A stretch of 41,684 nucleotides of DNA from CALARM01 sp964431735 (GTDB taxonomy: Bacteria; Vulcanimicrobiota; SpSt-956; JAKJGF01): the NCBI GenBank assembly GCA_964431735.1, contig CAYSLJ010000053.1, forward strand, positions 1 through 41,684. The letters are read 5' to 3'. A program made the position numbers and the translations under genes. The notes below the pieces were generated by a model. That model was not told the DNA's origin, did no database searches, and saw only the letters and a list, made by a program, of their open reading frames with translations. This document shows positions 32,769-40,929 of this stretch, piece after piece. Positions within the stretch are counted from its first letter, which is position 1. Every line of letters begins with the position of its first letter.

Positions 32769-34220
32769 TCACCTTTTCCTGTTCTCATAAAGTTCCACTG
32801 TAATAACACTTCCCCTGTCAATCCTGAAATAAACATACCTTTTCTTCAAACTACAGTTTTCCGAAAGCCATTTTCTCACAAGTCCATCGGGATCACCGAG
32901 CCAGTCCAGACATCGAACCAGCCATATTCTATCGTAATTTGCTGCCAGAGCGGCAATATCATGAGGAATATTTTCCGGCCCTATAGTATAAGAAGGGAAA
33001 CGTTTTTTATTATAATAATAAAAAGCATTACATTGAAGAGAATCCTGTATAAGTATAACATCACCCTGACGGGCCAGACGTTCCATCTGAGCTACAGATG
33101 TTCGCCAGTCAGCATTCTGATGTTTTTCGAGAAAAAATCTGTTACCAGTAGAATAAATATTTAAGAAGAGAACAAATAAAATAAGAACCAGAGCAACCAG
33201 TTTATTACTTTTATATCTTATATGCTCTATACCTCTGGCCAGAATAATATAAAGAAATGGAATAACATAATAAAAATGCTTTTCTGAGAATATTCTCTTC
33301 GGAGTAAATATAGATATTGAGAGAGTAATAATAAGAGGAATTATAAATAAACAGACAGGCAGATAAAAATCCCATTTATTCCGTTTTTTATAATCACTGA
33401 CTGCTCCGAAATAGAAGATTATAAAAAACGGGATAAAGATAAAAGGGTAAAAATATACAGGTATGGGAAAGATCCCTCCATAAATCAAATGAATAAAAAC
33501 GTCTGAAATTATCTTTATATCCGGTACAGGCAGTACCTGTCCTCCTCCGATGGACATGTGTCCCAGAAACATCTTTAACCACGGTAGAAAAAACAGACCT
33601 GTTAATATCTGACATACAATCCATTTAATAATATATTTTCTCGTATCTTTCCAGAATATAAAGAAATATATATTTAGAGAAAGTAAAAATATAAAGGCAC
33701 TGTAATGGGTATAAAGAAGGGCAACAGAGGCTGTTACGTAACCAGTCCACGGAAGAATACCTTTTTCCTGAGTCAGAGCTTTTTTTAGAAAAAAAACAGC
33801 CAGTACACATAGCATGCAGAGAAGTGAGTACATCCTGGCCATACGATCTGTAAATACTGCCATAGAAGACAATCCGAGTAATATCAATGTTAAAAGTGCT
33901 TCAGAAGAATTTTCCTTTCCATTTGCCAGTTTAAAGGAAAATACAAGAGTGATTATGCCAAATATAGCAGAAGGAAGGCGAACAGTAAATTCATCATGTC
34001 CGAAGGCAAGGCAATAATGCATTAAAACATAATAAAGAGGAGGGTGGACTTCCTCTTTTAACCATAACCACTCGTTAAAGGGTCTGGCAGGGAAGAGTGC
34101 TGAAAATGCTTCATCAGTCCATAGACTCTCCTGTCCCAGACTATAGAGTCTTAAAAACACACAGATAGAAAGGACAAATAGACTTAACAGAATAAACTTT
34201 ACTGAAATATTTTTACACAT
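32769..34220 (-). CDS. GT39/ArnT-like membrane glycosyltransferase
   Basis: About 483 residues with some ten membrane helices. The first extracytoplasmic loop has the GT-C catalytic pattern WTDEAFSALFPARPF, and a later loop has EVHPPLYYVLMHYCL, the diagnostic DE and HPP-Y motifs of the PMT_2 family that uses polyprenyl-phosphate sugars. The C-terminal ~100 residues are soluble and outside the membrane. The acceptor is unknown. The ATG at 34220 is six bases after AAAGGA. It follows the next gene by 34 nt and both are probably one operon. Confidence 0.85.
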   Translation of the reverse strand: MCKNISVKFILLSLFVLSICVFLRLYSLGQESLWTDEAFSALFPARPFNEWLWLKEEVHPPLYYVLMHYCLAFGHDEFTVRLPSAIFGIITLVFSFKLANGKENSSEALLTLILLGLSSMAVFTDRMARMYSLLCMLCVLAVFFLKKALTQEKGILPWTGYVTASVALLYTHYSAFIFLLSLNIYFFIFWKDTRKYIIKWIVCQILTGLFFLPWLKMFLGHMSIGGGQVLPVPDIKIISDVFIHLIYGGIFPIPVYFYPFIFIPFFIIFYFGAVSDYKKRNKWDFYLPVCLFIIPLIITLSISIFTPKRIFSEKHFYYVIPFLYIILARGIEHIRYKSNKLVALVLILFVLFLNIYSTGNRFFLEKHQNADWRTSVAQMERLARQGDVILIQDSLQCNAFYYYNKKRFPSYTIGPENIPHDIAALAANYDRIWLVRCLDWLGDPDGLVRKWLSENCSLKKRYVYFRIDRGSVITVELYENRKR

Positions 34221-34254
34221 CATTAATCCTTTCAATTTCTTAATTCTTCCCGGA

Positions 34255-36375
34255 CTATTTTTTTGAAAACTTTATTTGTTTGACCTTTACAAAGGATTTT
34301 TCTTTTATAAAATTATCCTGAATAATTTCAAATTTATTCAATCTATTAAATTTATAGCCAGATAAATCAATTTCATATGTACCCGTCTCTTCGGTCAGGT
34401 TTAACCGGGCAATTTTTTTCCCGTTCAGAATAACAGTTACGTAACTATTCCCGGTGGCAGCAATAGTAAGAGACATCGTGTAAGCAAAATCATTGTTAAG
34501 AGGAACCATTATTACAGTTTTCTTCAGATTACTTTTATAGTAAAAATCACAATTTTCTGCTGCCCACTCCCATCCTTCCGGCATATAAAGGAGAGAGCCC
34601 GGATCCTGTATATCTATATTAACAGAAGACAGATCCGGAGTTTCTCCAGGCACTTCATACACTTCCGGCATATCTTTATTTATTGCTTTCAACTTCATCA
34701 TATGTCCGATATAATCCTTAACGGCAGAATTATGATTAAATGGCGGCTGTAAAACAATATATTTTATATTAAAGAAATAAAGAACTCTCTGAAGCCATAT
34801 TCTATCAAGTTCCATACGATTTTTCTCTATGTTCGTATTTTCTTCCAGAGCAATAATAGTTCCAATAACAGGAATATTTGAATAGTAGTAAAAAAAAGAA
34901 TCCGGCAATCTTCCCATATATGAATTTAATATTTTTTTATGATGAACTGTTTGATAGTAAATCGTCCTGTGATTATATACTCCTATATGATGCCATCCGT
35001 CAGCAATGAAAACAGGTATGTCCAGAACGGTAAAATCCTCTTTCTCTTTTCCGATGGAATAATATATCTGCGGGACTTTAGAATCAATAAGAGGCATCGT
35101 TATAGAAAATTCTATCAATATAAATACAGTTAATAAAACTGTTATGAGCATTTTACTGTAACAGGTTTTAGAGAAGAACTCTTTCAGTGAGAACGAGACG
35201 AATATTGCCATTGATAAAACTGTTAGAAGAGTAAATCTTCCCGGATTTCTTATAACAGGGAAACAATAATATAAAATAATATAGGGTAATGGCACTGTTA
35301 CTTTTAAATCATCGACGGGGAAATAAAATATTGACTCTCCTGTTTTTCCCATAATTTTCAATGTAGGTCCCATAGATATAAGGAGAAAGATCATCGCGGT
35401 AACAAGCCAGAACCGTTCTTTCTTCCCTTTTATAAAACCATAAATCAATATAATAATCACAGTATATCCAATAAAATGTTCTGACCAGTTAAAATCAATA
35501 TTCAAATTTTTTATTTTATCTCCCCAGAAAGGATTAAATGATGAAGGAGAGATAAAGGACATAAGATCTGCCGAATAACCGGAAGAAAAACTCAGAGAAT
35601 TAAAAGAAAAATATCTTTCTCCTTCACTGGAAAAAGCATAAATATAAGGGAAACTCAGTATTCCTGTAAGAAATAAAATAAGAATAATATATTTCAAATT
35701 TTTTACTTTAAATATGATTCTTATGTTGTAAATAATTATTACAAGAGAAAAAAATCCTAACATAATAGCCATATAGATAGAATTATAGATATTAATAATA
35801 AAAAATAAAGCAACCAGTAAAGAGTTCTTCAGGTTTACATCCTTTATAAATTTCAATAAAATAATTATATAGATCGGCATAAATTCAGTTCTTAAAAGAA
35901 CAGTATGGCCCAGAATGATCCTGAATAATCTAAAAGGGCAGAATGCAAAAATCAGTCCTGCAATAAAAGAAGACCATGTATCCTGTGTCAGATATTTTGC
36001 AAGTAAAAATGTTGTGTAACCGGTTATAATACATGATAGAAAGATATTTAAATTATAAGTAAATGTAATTCCCATAATCCATGTAACAGGATAGGATATA
36101 AGTAAATTCAAGAAGGGGCATCCATTAACAAACAGACTGCTTGTGTTAGGATAGGCCAGACAATCCGTTTCAACCAGGTTTTTAATGTCATACATAAACG
36201 TACGTGGGAGCCATAAGCTCCAGGCATTTGGCAGAACATCCACACCAATACCTGCAAAGGAAGAAAAAAAATTGAACGTAACAGGATAGAACATTACCAG
36301 TGTGATAACAGTATATAAAAATAATATGAGAATATGTTCTTTAGCTTGTTTGAAGAAAGAAATTAGTTTAAACAT
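34255..36375 (-). CDS. Large GT-C/YfhO-like membrane protein
   Basis: 706 residues. About a dozen membrane helices fill ~15-400, followed by a soluble beta-rich C-terminal domain (~420-706) ending in a jelly-roll-like segment (NSYVTVILNGKKIARLNLTEETGTYEIDL). The first outside loop, FAGIGVDVLPNAWSLWLPR, is where GT-C enzymes place their catalytic acid. The overall layout resembles YfhO-like and other polyprenyl-linked glycosyltransferases, without enough motif matches for a firm family. The ATG at 36375 has no Shine-Dalgarno box and a TAA immediately upstream in frame, so no longer start exists. Confidence 0.65.
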   Translation of the reverse strand: MFKLISFFKQAKEHILILFLYTVITLVMFYPVTFNFFSSFAGIGVDVLPNAWSLWLPRTFMYDIKNLVETDCLAYPNTSSLFVNGCPFLNLLISYPVTWIMGITFTYNLNIFLSCIITGYTTFLLAKYLTQDTWSSFIAGLIFAFCPFRLFRIILGHTVLLRTEFMPIYIIILLKFIKDVNLKNSLLVALFFIINIYNSIYMAIMLGFFSLVIIIYNIRIIFKVKNLKYIILILFLTGILSFPYIYAFSSEGERYFSFNSLSFSSGYSADLMSFISPSSFNPFWGDKIKNLNIDFNWSEHFIGYTVIIILIYGFIKGKKERFWLVTAMIFLLISMGPTLKIMGKTGESIFYFPVDDLKVTVPLPYIILYYCFPVIRNPGRFTLLTVLSMAIFVSFSLKEFFSKTCYSKMLITVLLTVFILIEFSITMPLIDSKVPQIYYSIGKEKEDFTVLDIPVFIADGWHHIGVYNHRTIYYQTVHHKKILNSYMGRLPDSFFYYYSNIPVIGTIIALEENTNIEKNRMELDRIWLQRVLYFFNIKYIVLQPPFNHNSAVKDYIGHMMKLKAINKDMPEVYEVPGETPDLSSVNIDIQDPGSLLYMPEGWEWAAENCDFYYKSNLKKTVIMVPLNNDFAYTMSLTIAATGNSYVTVILNGKKIARLNLTEETGTYEIDLSGYKFNRLNKFEIIQDNFIKEKSFVKVKQIKFSKK

Positions 36376-36409
36376 TTAATGTATTAATATTTCAGCAACA
36401 TGTTGAAGG

Positions 36410-36436
36410 CTAAACGATTAATTCTACGGATAACAC
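36410..36436 (-). other. Possible eight-codon leader frame
   Basis: A strong ribosome site (AAGGAGG, 36444-36450) is followed seven bases later by GTG and eight codons reading MLSVELIV, then TAG. The following large membrane-protein gene starts 35 bases further on with no ribosome site of its own. It could be a translational leader, or the abandoned start of the gene. Confidence 0.25.
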
Positions 36437-36649
36437 AATTAATCCTCCTTATCAACCGTACAATTACTTTTATACCTTGAAGGATTTTCCAGTTAATCTG
36501 TAGAAATTTGAAAAAATAAATAATAAAAAGAGGAGGTAAAAGGTTTTACAGAAAGAGTGAATTATTCTGCATAAACATTGTTTTAAACCGTGATTTATAT
36601 GAATATATCCTCTTTTGTGCCATTCCGGCACAGAGAAAACCGGAACATT

Positions 36650-38077
36650 ATGAGTTACAAAATAAAAAAAATCAATATTATGGCTTCTTATGACTGGAGC
36701 ATGAGAGCGGCTATGATGAACTTTCTTAATTTCCTGGATCCTGTAATAAGTTACAAAAAAGACAAATATAAACTTGAACTGGGAAGGATTGTTGCAAAAC
36801 CTCTCAGGGCAGGAGACAGATTGAATGATGAAAGTGATTTTATCGTAGACAGAACTGTTCACTGGAACGATTATTACAAATTCTATGCCCAGCAGGCAAT
36901 AAACTGCCAGATGAGAATAGCAAATCACAGCAATACCTTTCATACACATGACAAACATGCCACCTATGATTTAATCACCAGAGCCCTCCATCCTTCTGAC
37001 AGACTGCCTGTTACGGTATTACTGCCACAGTTCAGACCCTATACGGAAGAACAGGAAAGACAGCAGTTATGGGAATATGAGCAGGAACTGATAATTAACA
37101 ATACAAAATTTGGATGGGATGAACACAGGCGCCACACAGACTGGGATGAAGTAAACAAAAAAATAGACAGAACAATAAGATGGAAGAAAAAGAATAAAAT
37201 TATGTATGATCAATTCTACTGTAAAGGCAATTACCTTCTTGAAACAGTAGAAAAAGAATTCAAAGGCCAGTTTCCTCTCTTTCTAAAGAAAGCTTTCGGA
37301 GGGGGCGGCAGTGAGGTCTTTAAAGTACACAGTATGGATGAGCTTTATTATCAGTATGATCAAACAGGAAGCAAATCTTTCCATCTTCAGGAAGCAATAG
37401 AAAATTACGATAATTTTGTCCGATGTATGGCTATAGGTCCACAGGTTCTTCCTATGGAATTTCAGCCTGATAAACCGCTCCATGAACATTACAGCCCGGC
37501 AAAATTAAAACTGGATAAAGACGTATGTGACAGGACAATCAATTATGTATTATTTATAAATGCCTATTACAGATGGACCTATAATTCTTTTGAAGCACTT
37601 ATAAAAGATGGAAGCATTCATCCAATAGATTTTGCGAATGCATGTCCTGACAGTAATTTCACTTCACTCCATGTTCATTTCCCGTGGCTCATATGTGCCC
37701 TTGTAAAATGGGTATCTTACTGTGCCGTTACGGAAAAGGATATGCGTATAGATATGGAACAGAACAAATATCTGAAAGTATTGAATGATCCTTCTGTTTC
37801 TCAGATTGACAAATATAAACACCAGGTAAAACTGAGTAAGGAATATTTTGAAATTGAGAAATTCAACGATTTTTGCGAAAAGAATTTCCCTGATATAGAG
37901 GATAAAATGGTAGAGTTCTATGACAAACATTTCGATGAAATAATAGCATATGCCATTGAGATGAGTGATTTCCCGGAAGGGGAACAGGAAAGGTTCTACC
38001 ACTATTACAAAGATATGATGGATAATATCTTCAGGGCAAATGCAAAGGAATATCTTACAACCGTTATTTATAAATAA
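36650..38077 (+). CDS. ATP-grasp superfamily protein (RimK/glutathione-synthetase-like)
   Basis: About 475 residues, cytoplasmic. The order of motifs fits ATP-grasp ligases: NHSNTFHTHDKHATYDLI (equivalent to the DK...T segment), PLFLKKAFGGGGSEVFKV (Lys plus glycine loop over ATP), LQEAIENYDNFVRCMAIG (EAI and Arg) and HPIDFANACPDS where metal-binding D-x-N usually lies. A His/Trp-rich N-terminal part (DRTVHWNDYYKFYAQQA) and a helical C-terminal ~110 residues are extra. The product is unknown. The start is uncertain: the ATG at 36650 has only a weak GGA upstream. It is divergent from the glycosyltransferases. Confidence 0.6.
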   Translation: MSYKIKKINIMASYDWSMRAAMMNFLNFLDPVISYKKDKYKLELGRIVAKPLRAGDRLNDESDFIVDRTVHWNDYYKFYAQQAINCQMRIANHSNTFHTHDKHATYDLITRALHPSDRLPVTVLLPQFRPYTEEQERQQLWEYEQELIINNTKFGWDEHRRHTDWDEVNKKIDRTIRWKKKNKIMYDQFYCKGNYLLETVEKEFKGQFPLFLKKAFGGGGSEVFKVHSMDELYYQYDQTGSKSFHLQEAIENYDNFVRCMAIGPQVLPMEFQPDKPLHEHYSPAKLKLDKDVCDRTINYVLFINAYYRWTYNSFEALIKDGSIHPIDFANACPDSNFTSLHVHFPWLICALVKWVSYCAVTEKDMRIDMEQNKYLKVLNDPSVSQIDKYKHQVKLSKEYFEIEKFNDFCEKNFPDIEDKMVEFYDKHFDEIIAYAIEMSDFPEGEQERFYHYYKDMMDNIFRANAKEYLTTVIYK

Positions 38078-38087
38078 TTCTTAAATT

Positions 38088-38121
38088 CGTGACGCGTGAC
38101 GCGTAATGCGTGACGCGTCGC
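38088..38121 (+). repeat. Family A heptamers directly before a start codon
   Basis: CGTGACG, CGTGACG, CGTAATG, CGTGACG then CGTCGC. The last unit ends 14 bases before the ATG of the oxidoreductase gene, which has no Shine-Dalgarno box. Confidence 0.85.
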
Positions 38122-38134
38122 TTATTACAATGTT

Positions 38135-39235
38135 ATGGAAAAATTCGATATTACAATAGTGGGTGCGGGAGTAGTAGGTCTTGCCATTGCTGCCGAAATC
38201 TCACAGACCGGCCGGGCCGTATTACTTCTGGAAAAAAATAAAAAATTCGGACAGGAAACGTCAAGCCGTAACAGTGAAGTAATACATGCCGGTATTTATT
38301 ATCCCGCAAACAGCCTTAAAGCAAAACTCTGTATTAAAGGCAGAGAACTTCTCTACGAGACCTGTGAGAAACATAATATACCTTATAAAAAATGCGGAAA
38401 ACTGATTGTTGCCGTAAAAGACCACGAAATCCCCTCTCTGGAACATTTTAAAAAACAGGCAGAAGCCAATGGAGTTACAGATTTAAAATTTCTGGATGAG
38501 AAGGATGTAAAAAAAGTAGAACCCTTTATAAATACTGTCTGTACCCTTCATTCACCTTCTACAGGTATAATAGACAGCCACAGTCTTATGCTTTATTTTC
38601 TGGCAAAAGCAGAAAGAAATAATGTAATGGTAAGCTACAATACTCCTCTTGCCGGCCTTTGTAAAGCCAGGGGAGGATGGCTCTGTGAAATTCAGGAACA
38701 GAACGGAGAGAAAACCAGAATCTTCAGCAAAACGGTTATAAATTCGGCAGGTCTTTTCAGTGCCCGTGTAGCTTCTATGGCAGGTATTGATTATAAACTG
38801 CATTATTGCAAAGGTGAATATTTCTCTGTAGGAAACGGGAAATACAGGTTTATCAGGGGCCTCGTATATCCTTCTCCTCACCATGATCTGGTGAGTCTCG
38901 GCATACACAGTGTAGTAGATCTCAAAGGCGGGTTCAAACTCGGTCCGAATGCATATTATGTAAATGAAATAGATTATTCCGTAAATACGGACCATCTGGA
39001 AGATTTTTATGAAAGTACGAAAGATTTTCTTCCTTTTATAAAAAAAGAAGATCTATCGCCTGACATGTCGGGTATTCGGCCACATCTGCAGGCCCCCGGA
39101 GAAAAAGCAAAGGATTTTATCATAAAAAAAGAGACAGGAGAACATGAAGGTTTAATCAATCTCACAGGCATTAACTCACCGGGTCTGACATCCTCCATGG
39201 CAATTGCAAAATATGTAAAGGCTCTTATAGAATAA
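38135..39235 (+). CDS. FAD-dependent oxidoreductase, L-2-hydroxyglutarate oxidase-like
   Basis: 366 residues of the DAO superfamily. The N-terminal dinucleotide motif is ITIVGAGVVGLAIAAEIS. SSRNSEVIHAGIYYPANSLKAKLC is the signature of the LhgO/L-2-hydroxyglutarate dehydrogenase subfamily. STGIIDSHSLM and the C-terminal GLTSSMAIAKYV are also family features. It would oxidise L-2-hydroxyglutarate or a similar 2-hydroxyacid to the keto acid. It is slightly shorter than the usual ~400. There is no ribosome site before the ATG, which lies behind a heptamer repeat 58 bases after the ATP-grasp gene. Confidence 0.85.
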   Translation: MEKFDITIVGAGVVGLAIAAEISQTGRAVLLLEKNKKFGQETSSRNSEVIHAGIYYPANSLKAKLCIKGRELLYETCEKHNIPYKKCGKLIVAVKDHEIPSLEHFKKQAEANGVTDLKFLDEKDVKKVEPFINTVCTLHSPSTGIIDSHSLMLYFLAKAERNNVMVSYNTPLAGLCKARGGWLCEIQEQNGEKTRIFSKTVINSAGLFSARVASMAGIDYKLHYCKGEYFSVGNGKYRFIRGLVYPSPHHDLVSLGIHSVVDLKGGFKLGPNAYYVNEIDYSVNTDHLEDFYESTKDFLPFIKKEDLSPDMSGIRPHLQAPGEKAKDFIIKKETGEHEGLINLTGINSPGLTSSMAIAKYVKALIE

Positions 39236-39260
39236 AAATAGCCTGTTTTACAGGCTATTT
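39236..39260. terminator. Terminator hairpin after the oxidoreductase gene
   Basis: AAATAGCCTG (39236-39245) pairs perfectly with CAGGCTATTT (39251-39260) around TTTTA, directly after the TAA. A-rich and T-rich ends allow use from both strands, which suits the convergent gene at 39335. Confidence 0.8.
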
Positions 39261-39282
39261 CCAGTAACTCCAGTCTATTTAA

Positions 39283-39329
39283 CCGCGTCACGCATTACGC
39301 ATTAAGCATTACGCATCACGCATTACGAC
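39283..39329 (-). repeat. Six-unit family A heptamer array, reverse
   Basis: Six consecutive 7-bp units (CGCGTCA, CGCATTA, CGCATTA, AGCATTA, CGCATCA, CGCATTA), the longest array in the window. It ends six bases before the stop codon of the DUF4013 gene. Confidence 0.88.
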
Positions 39330-39334
39330 TTTTA

Positions 39335-40030
39335 TTAACTGCATATATTATTTTCCCTGAACATATCTCCCATCATTTTAGAGCTCACTACAATTACATA
39401 AAGCATGGCAGGGAATACCAGCAGGGAACCTATTACAGTTATACCAAGTATAAAATTAATTACAATGCTGAGAACGGCCGGTATCAATAAAACCATTATA
39501 TAAGAACCGATGTTTCCAAGAACCTTTCCCAGAATTCCCAGAGGATTAATAGCTGCAAAAAAGCTACCTGAAACAGCATAAACCCCCATAGCCATAGGCA
39601 TAAGTAATGCTGCAATAAACATTAAAATCGAAGATACACCCATTAAAATAAGAGTAAGTACCGGTCCTCCTATAGCAGCTATAGCTGACAATGACTGAAC
39701 TGCCGTATTATCAGACATAGCTCCTGCTGTTCCTACTGCAGTCAGAATCATAGGCAAAAAAGAAAAAACCATAAGTATAGCGGGAACAAGCATATAAAAC
39801 ATAGCAAGAAGCACCATCATAATCCCGTCCATAAATAATTGTCCCCAGTTTTCCCATTCAGGCATAGAATCTTTCGGTTCTCTGGCATACTCTCTTATGG
39901 CTTTCAACTGATAACCGGCAAGACACAATGACCCAAGAAGAGGTATAAGTGCAACATAAGAAAATAATAATTTCGTAATCCAGTTTGAATCCCTGGTAGG
40001 ACACATTACACTTCCCATTATATCAGACAT
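39335..40030 (-). CDS. DUF4013-family membrane protein
   Basis: 231 residues with five or six membrane helices. The DUF4013 pattern is visible: an early WITKLLFSYVALIPLLGSLCLAGYQLKAIR segment, then MPEWENWGQLFMDGIMMVLLAMFY, and a C-terminal ...GITVIGSLLVFPAMLYV. No activity is known for the family. The ATG at 40030 sits eight bases after AGGAGGTG. It appears to be transcribed alone, with a heptamer repeat in its leader. Confidence 0.82.
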   Translation of the reverse strand: MSDIMGSVMCPTRDSNWITKLLFSYVALIPLLGSLCLAGYQLKAIREYAREPKDSMPEWENWGQLFMDGIMMVLLAMFYMLVPAILMVFSFLPMILTAVGTAGAMSDNTAVQSLSAIAAIGGPVLTLILMGVSSILMFIAALLMPMAMGVYAVSGSFFAAINPLGILGKVLGNIGSYIMVLLIPAVLSIVINFILGITVIGSLLVFPAMLYVIVVSSKMMGDMFRENNICS

Positions 40031-40051
40031 AAGTTTCACCTCCTTAAATAA

Positions 40052-40086
40052 TACGTGACGCGTGACGCGTGACGCGTGACGCGAGG
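40052..40086 (+). repeat. Family A heptamers in a gene leader
   Basis: Four identical CGTGACG units followed by CGAGGCTCATAT. It lies 14 bases upstream of the DUF4013 gene's ribosome site, on the leader of the minus-strand message. Confidence 0.88.
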
Positions 40087-40161
40087 CTCATATATTCACC
40101 ACCCGGTTATATAATACCTGTAAAAATACTATAACAGAAAGAAACCTTAAAAGCAATAGTG

Positions 40162-40929
40162 TTATCTTATATAATAAGGCGTCTTTCTATCTCCTGTTAT
40201 CTCACTCATACCGGTAAAATTTTTATTAAAGCTATAATAAGATTTTTCCTGTTCCGTAAAATCTCTTATTCTTATTTTTGCCATAGTTACAACAGGAATA
40301 GACGGGAAGGAGTTTTTAAGTTTATCCATTCCCCCGTAATCTATCTTCTCAGCGGCACATACTATAGCTTTTAGCGATATCCCTGCTCTGTCCAGTATTG
40401 ATTTTATCGTGACTATCGTTGTTCCGGTGCTCAATACATCATCGATTAATACAACTCCGTTTTTCTGAAGAATTTCTCTTATATGTGCCGGCAGATATAT
40501 ACCGGGTCTCAATGACGAGCCCATAGCAAAGGCAGGGCTCATTTCTTCCGTTACGAAATCTCCGGCAAATGCATTCACGGTAACTTCATCATACCAGTTC
40601 AGCCAGTGTATATTTATACCGGTAAATTGTTGCAGTGCACTGAGTACGAGACCACCGCCCCTGTCAGCTTCAGTAATAGCGCACATATTGTGCGGATCTA
40701 TATTCAAATCAAGAAGGGCCCGTCCCGGGACTATCCCTGTCGCATCAAGTTCCTCTTTTTTCATAGGCCCGTCAGTCACAGGTAATGGAATGTATTTATA
40801 AGATGTTCCGTCATTACTCACGACATTACATACAGGTATATTATTGCAGCTATTTCTGAACAGTTCTGCATAATTCAAAAGTTCGTCCGGTGAAATGTTT
40901 TTTAATTTTTCTATATTGCTCTCAATCAT
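40162..40929 (-). CDS. Phosphoribosyltransferase-family protein
   Basis: 255 residues with the type I PRTase core: the PRPP-binding loop VVLIDDVLSTGTT (~residues 153-165), an upstream EADRGGGLVLSAL loop, and the flexible-loop region between. The N-terminal ~70 residues are specific to this subgroup. It resembles adenine/orotate-type enzymes more than ComF-type ones, but the base cannot be named. The ATG overlaps the stop of the upstream membrane protein by 8 nt, so the two are translationally coupled. Confidence 0.78.
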   Translation of the reverse strand: MIESNIEKLKNISPDELLNYAELFRNSCNNIPVCNVVSNDGTSYKYIPLPVTDGPMKKEELDATGIVPGRALLDLNIDPHNMCAITEADRGGGLVLSALQQFTGINIHWLNWYDEVTVNAFAGDFVTEEMSPAFAMGSSLRPGIYLPAHIREILQKNGVVLIDDVLSTGTTIVTIKSILDRAGISLKAIVCAAEKIDYGGMDKLKNSFPSIPVVTMAKIRIRDFTEQEKSYYSFNKNFTGMSEITGDRKTPYYIR

